This document shows, piece after piece, positions 35,781 to 38,631 of a stretch of 38,631 bases of DNA. The stretch comes from Comamonadaceae bacterium. Its GTDB lineage: Bacteria > Pseudomonadota > Gammaproteobacteria > Burkholderiales > Burkholderiaceae_C. Numbering within the stretch: the stretch's first letter is position 1; each line of letters opens with the position of its first letter. The notes beneath the pieces were generated by a model. It searched no databases and had not been told where the DNA came from. It saw nothing but the letters and a program-made list of their open reading frames with translations. The DNA lies in assembly GCA_947450645.1 (NCBI GenBank), contig CANFWH010000019.1, positions 1-38,631 of the forward strand, given 5' to 3'. Position numbers and translations under genes: made by a program.

Positions 35781-36706
35781 GCTCGGTCCGCCACACGTTC
35801 GCCTAGCAAACCAGAAGGTCTAATCGTGAGCACCACGATGAGCACGATAAAGGCAAAAATATCGGAGTACTGACTGCCTAAAACGCCGCCCGTCATCTGA
35901 CCAATGTAGCCCGAACCGATGGACTCGATAAGGCCTAACAAAATGCCGCCCAGCACCGCGCCGCCAAGATTGCCAATGCCACCAAACACCGCAGCCGTAA
36001 AGGCTTTCAAGCCTGGCATAAAGCCCATGGCATGCTGAGCCGTGCCGTAGTTGGCCGCCCACATCACGCCAGCAATGGCAGCCAAAATTGCGCCAATGAT
36101 GAAGGTTGCCGAAATCACGCGATCAGGCTGTACGCCCATGAGCGCCGCCACGCGTGGATTCTCGGCAGTGGCTCGCATGGCACGACCTAGGCGTGTGCGA
36201 TTGACGAGCCACGAAAGCGTCGCCAAGCTAATTGCCGTGACAGCCAAAATTAAAATTTGCGTAGGCGTAATCACTGCGCCAGCCAAGTGAATCGGGTCAT
36301 TGGGCAGCATGGTGGGATAGGCCTTGGGGTTAGGTTTCCAAATCACCATCGCCAAAGTTTGCAGCAGCAAGCTCATGCCAATGGCGGTAATCAGCGGCGC
36401 CAGCTTGGGCGCATTGCGCAGCGGTCGGTAAGCAATTTTTTCAATACAAAAGTTAAGCGCCGCGCAAACCACACAAGCAATTAAGAGCGCCAGCAACAAG
36501 ATCAACCAACCTGGAGCGCTCGGCATCGCGTCACGCATCAAGTTGATGCACGAGTAACTGGTGAGCGCACCCACCATGAGCACCTCGCCATGCGCAAAGT
36601 TAATCAAATTAATGATGCCGTACACCATCGTGTAACCCAGTGCCACCAGCGCGTACATGCTGCCAAGGACTAAGCCGTTGATGATTTGTTGGAGGAGTGT
36701 CTCCAT
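35777..36706 (-). CDS. livH: Branched-chain amino acid ABC transporter permease LivH
   Basis: 309 residues, about eight to nine membrane helices. Opening QQIINGLVLGSMYALVALGYTMVYGIINLINFAHGEV is diagnostic; GRAMRATAENPRVAALMGV is the coupling loop. A well-placed AGGA ribosome-binding sequence lies upstream, in the 12-bp gap to rarA. No periplasmic binding-protein gene accompanies the four genes. Confidence 0.94.
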   Translation of the reverse strand: METLLQQIINGLVLGSMYALVALGYTMVYGIINLINFAHGEVLMVGALTSYSCINLMRDAMPSAPGWLILLLALLIACVVCAALNFCIEKIAYRPLRNAPKLAPLITAIGMSLLLQTLAMVIWKPNPKAYPTMLPNDPIHLAGAVITPTQILILAVTAISLATLSWLVNRTRLGRAMRATAENPRVAALMGVQPDRVISATFIIGAILAAIAGVMWAANYGTAQHAMGFMPGLKAFTAAVFGGIGNLGGAVLGGILLGLIESIGSGYIGQMTGGVLGSQYSDIFAFIVLIVVLTIRPSGLLGERVADRA

Positions 36707-36718
36707 GCGTTTGAAATC

Positions 36719-38005
36719 CTAATTTTTCTTATTTAAGGCTTTGAGATCAGCCAGCTTGGCGGCGATTTTAATTTCCAAACCACGTGGTGCAGGTTGGTAG
36801 AACTGCTGAGCGGGTAATCCCTCGGGGAAGTACGTCTCTCCCGCCGCAAACGCGCCCTCCTCATCATGCGCGTAGCGGTAATTTTTGCCGTAATCCAAAT
36901 CCTTCATCAGCTTGGTAGGGGCATTGCGCAGGTGCAACGGAATCGGTCTTGTGCCGTCTTGCTTGATAAATTTTTTGGTAGCGTTAAACGCTTTGTAGAC
37001 CGCATTCGACTTGGGCGCAACGGCTAAATACACCACACACTGCGCAAGCGTGAGCTCCCCTTCGGGCGAACCCAGCCGTTCGTAGGTTTCAGCCGCATCC
37101 AGCGCAAGCCTAAGCGCACGAGGGTCAGCAAGGCCGATGTCCTCGGAAGCCATACGGATTAAGCGCCGCACGATGTAGCGCGGATCGACGCCGCCATCCA
37201 ACATGCGCACCAGCCAGTACAGCGACGCATCGGGGTCGGAGCCGCGCACGGATTTGTGCAGCGCCGAAATGGTGTCGTAGAACTGCTCACCGCTTTTGTC
37301 GTAACGGCGCAGTCGTTCACCCAGCACTTTTTGTAGCCAATCGTTGGTGATGAGGGTGAGCTTTTCTTTGGTGGCGACGACGCTCAAAGTTTCAAACGTG
37401 TTGATGAGACGGCGGGCATCGCCGTCGGCATAAGCGACCAAGGTTTGCGCGGCAATATCTTCGACTTGCAAGCCATTTGATTCGGCGAGTGCCTTATCGA
37501 GAATCGTCCGCAAACCCACGTCCGATATAGGCTGCAGCACGTACACCACGGCTCTGGACAGCAGCGCAGAGTTGACTTCAAAGCTAGGGTTTTCAGTCGT
37601 CGCGCCAATAAACGTGAACAACCCCGACTCGACATGCGGCAAAAAAGCGTCTTGCTGCGATTTATTGAAGCGGTGCACCTCGTCCACAAAAACAATAGAG
37701 CGCTGATTCAGTTGCGCGGCGGCCTGCGCAAGCTCTACGGCTTCGCGGATTTCCTTCACCCCACCCAACACAGCGCTAATGGTGATGAACTGTGCATCAA
37801 ATGCATTTGCCATCAGCCGCGCAATCGTGGTCTTACCAACACCTGGCGGCCCCCACAGAATGGCGCTGTGCGGCACACCTGCCTCGAAAGCCATGCGCAG
37901 CGCGGTTCCTGCGCCTAGCACTTGCTCTTGGCCAATCACCTCGTCTAAGGTCGTTGGGCGTAGGCGTTCGGCGAGGGGGGCGTGGTTAGAGGGTACGGTG
38001 CTCAT
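36719..38005 (-). CDS. rarA: Replication-associated recombination protein A (AAA+ ATPase)
   Basis: 428 residues from the ATG at 38005. RarA/MgsA acts at stalled replication forks. Walker A GPPGVGKT at 52-59, Walker B VDEVHRFNKSQQD, sensor 1 GATTENPSFE, then the C-terminal tetramerisation region (DGGVDPRYIVRRLIRMASEDIGLADP). An ATG at 38020 would add five residues; neither start has a clear ribosome-binding sequence. It precedes livH and may be co-transcribed. Confidence 0.95.
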   Translation of the reverse strand: MSTVPSNHAPLAERLRPTTLDEVIGQEQVLGAGTALRMAFEAGVPHSAILWGPPGVGKTTIARLMANAFDAQFITISAVLGGVKEIREAVELAQAAAQLNQRSIVFVDEVHRFNKSQQDAFLPHVESGLFTFIGATTENPSFEVNSALLSRAVVYVLQPISDVGLRTILDKALAESNGLQVEDIAAQTLVAYADGDARRLINTFETLSVVATKEKLTLITNDWLQKVLGERLRRYDKSGEQFYDTISALHKSVRGSDPDASLYWLVRMLDGGVDPRYIVRRLIRMASEDIGLADPRALRLALDAAETYERLGSPEGELTLAQCVVYLAVAPKSNAVYKAFNATKKFIKQDGTRPIPLHLRNAPTKLMKDLDYGKNYRYAHDEEGAFAAGETYFPEGLPAQQFYQPAPRGLEIKIAAKLADLKALNKKN

Positions 38006-38076
38006 ATAGAATTTCAGCAAGTATGCAATGATTTGGCATCAACTATTTGCTACTCTAACTATTTACTAAGGAAAGT

Positions 38077-38490
38077 ATGTTTTGCTCAAAATGTGGGAAC
38101 GAAAGCCAAAAGTCAGCGCGGTTCTGCCAACAATGCGGGAACGACTTATCGAATATTTCTGTAACTGAATTCACGAGCATACAGTCAGAAGCTTCAACAA
38201 CTGCAATTTGGAATCCGAATGCAACCGTGAATTGGAGTTTAATTTTCACGCCAATATTTGGGGCATATCTCCAAATGCATAATTGGCATGCACTTGGTGA
38301 ACCTAAGAAGGCGGCCACATCTAAAAAATGGTTTTATGCCAATCTCGGATTACTACCTCTGCAGATATGGCTTGGTTTTCTATTTCTTCTTGTCTGGTAC
38401 TTCTCATTTGGACGAAAACAGTCCAAGTATGTGAAAGAGAAATTCGGAAAATCTTATCCTAAAAAGCCTTGGGGGAAAGTGATACGGTAA
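38077..38490 (+). CDS. Zinc-ribbon membrane protein, probably truncated by an IS
   Basis: 137 residues as it stands. N-terminal zinc ribbon with Cys3, Cys6, Cys17 and Cys20. Two hydrophobic segments follow (WSLIFTPIFGAYLQMHNW and GLLPLQIWLGFLFLLVWYFSF), then a basic tail YVKEKFGKSYPKKPWGKVIR. Good AAGGAAAG ribosome-binding sequence. The last bases of the final Arg codon and the TAA stop are inside the 66-bp IS end, so the natural C-terminus has very likely been cut off. The region is richer in A and T than the neighbouring housekeeping genes. Function unknown. Confidence 0.75.
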   Translation: MFCSKCGNESQKSARFCQQCGNDLSNISVTEFTSIQSEASTTAIWNPNATVNWSLIFTPIFGAYLQMHNWHALGEPKKAATSKKWFYANLGLLPLQIWLGFLFLLVWYFSFGRKQSKYVKEKFGKSYPKKPWGKVIR

Positions 38491-38501
38491 TCCCCCCTTT
38501 G

Positions 38502-38631
38502 TTAACGACACGTCAAAGTAGAGGGTTGATGATTGCTGACTAAATAGGCTTGCAGGCATTGAATGGGCGTACGCCCATTCAATGCCATGCTCGGCCTGTC
38601 GTGATTGTAGGCATAAGCCCATTCGGTTGCC
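38502..38631 (-). CDS. IS transposase, C-terminal part (5' end outside window)
   Basis: The minus strand reads ATEWAYAYNHDRPSMALNGR and goes on TPIQCLQAYLVSNHQPSTL to a TAA (complement of 38502-38504). The W-x-YNHDRP-x-MAL-x-G-x-TP pattern is that of the C-terminus of IS3-family OrfB transposases (rve integrase core end). The IS481 family has a similar end and is the main alternative. The gene runs off the window and appears intact here. Confidence 0.82.
   Translation of the reverse strand, partial: ATEWAYAYNHDRPSMALNGRTPIQCLQAYLVSNHQPSTLTCR
38555..38586. repeat. 32-bp perfect palindrome inside the transposase gene
   Basis: Sixteen bases starting GGCATTGAATGG are followed at once, with no loop, by their exact reverse complement ending CAATGCC. 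The palindrome lies wholly within the transposase codons for ALNGR and TPIQC. Pairing stops at the flanking A-A bases (54 and 87 of the 38500s). Confidence 0.85.

Larger units (their letters stand above)
38486..38631 (-). mobile_element. 3' part of an IS element (probably IS3 family), right copy
   Basis: Bases 38486-38551 are the perfect inverted repeat of 1-66. Beyond them the element continues to the window end with a transposase C-terminus read on the minus strand. The inner end, about 38486, lies within the stop codon region of the zinc-ribbon gene. No target duplication can be judged because only the inner flank is present. Confidence 0.85.

Noticed and set aside
1..38631. A 38-kb composite transposon between the two IS copies
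   Set aside because: The interior is a run of core genes in familiar order (lysS, accD, trp genes, asd, mutL, miaA, rarA), which argues for ordinary chromosome between two IS insertions. Outer flanks are not visible, so no target duplications can be shown.

Overview
The window looks like a chromosomal segment of a betaproteobacterium, most likely order Burkholderiales. The reasons are the asd-fimV-truA-trpF-trpB-trpA-accD gene string, a HiPIP, a beta-type cbb3 oxidase cluster (ccoI-ccoS ... ccoN-ccoO-ccoQ-ccoP ... ccoG-fixH) with an adjacent fnr and hemN, and a palindromic repeat of a type common in that order. Base composition is moderate. Genus cannot be fixed from the sequence alone. Coding density is very high: no gene-free stretch exceeds 300 bases, and no rRNA, tRNA or CRISPR array was seen.

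Layout. (1) 1-66 and 38486-38631 are inward-facing 3' ends of two copies of the same IS (probably IS3 family); the 66 bp next to the interior are perfect inverted repeats of each other, so the window behaves like a contig bounded by two IS copies. (2) 75-10995: mipA/OmpV-like outer-membrane protein, then a long minus-strand block asd-fimV-truA-trpF-trpB-trpA-accD-lysS-Rossmann protein with very short gaps or overlaps, i.e. an apparent operon of amino-acid, lipid and translation housekeeping genes. (3) 11073-12344: moeA. (4) 12355-25485 onward: a low-oxygen respiratory island with HiPIP, universal stress protein, copper P-type ATPase ccoI, ccoS, a fatty acid desaturase, ccoNOQP, a cbpA/cbpM co-chaperone pair, ccoG, a short fixH, an unknown 76-residue membrane protein, fnr, hemN and a TauE/SafE-UreH-type membrane protein. 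(5) 26161-29284: MOT1-type anion transporter, a c'-like cytochrome with a Met/His-rich N-terminus, an MFS transporter. (6) 29295-33198: aroC, then mutL-miaA divergent. (7) 33200-38005: rarA-livH-livM-livG-livF on the minus strand. (8) 38077-38490: zinc-ribbon membrane protein whose stop codon lies in the IS end.

How the parts work together. The strongest theme is an FNR-controlled micro-oxic programme. Four good FNR-type sites (13216, 15687, 16807, 24042) and two weaker TGA-N6-TCA sites (27379, 27984) sit in the promoters of usp/ccoI, the desaturase, ccoN, fnr/hemN, the MOT1 transporter and the c'-like cytochrome. For five start points a -10-like hexamer lies at exactly the class II spacing. 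For ccoI and the desaturase this places the predicted transcription start on the A of the ATG, predicting leaderless mRNAs. CcoI and possibly the UreH-like protein would deal with copper for the oxidase, CcoG/CcoS/FixH with assembly, HemN with oxygen-independent heme synthesis, and CcoNOQP with high-affinity oxygen respiration.
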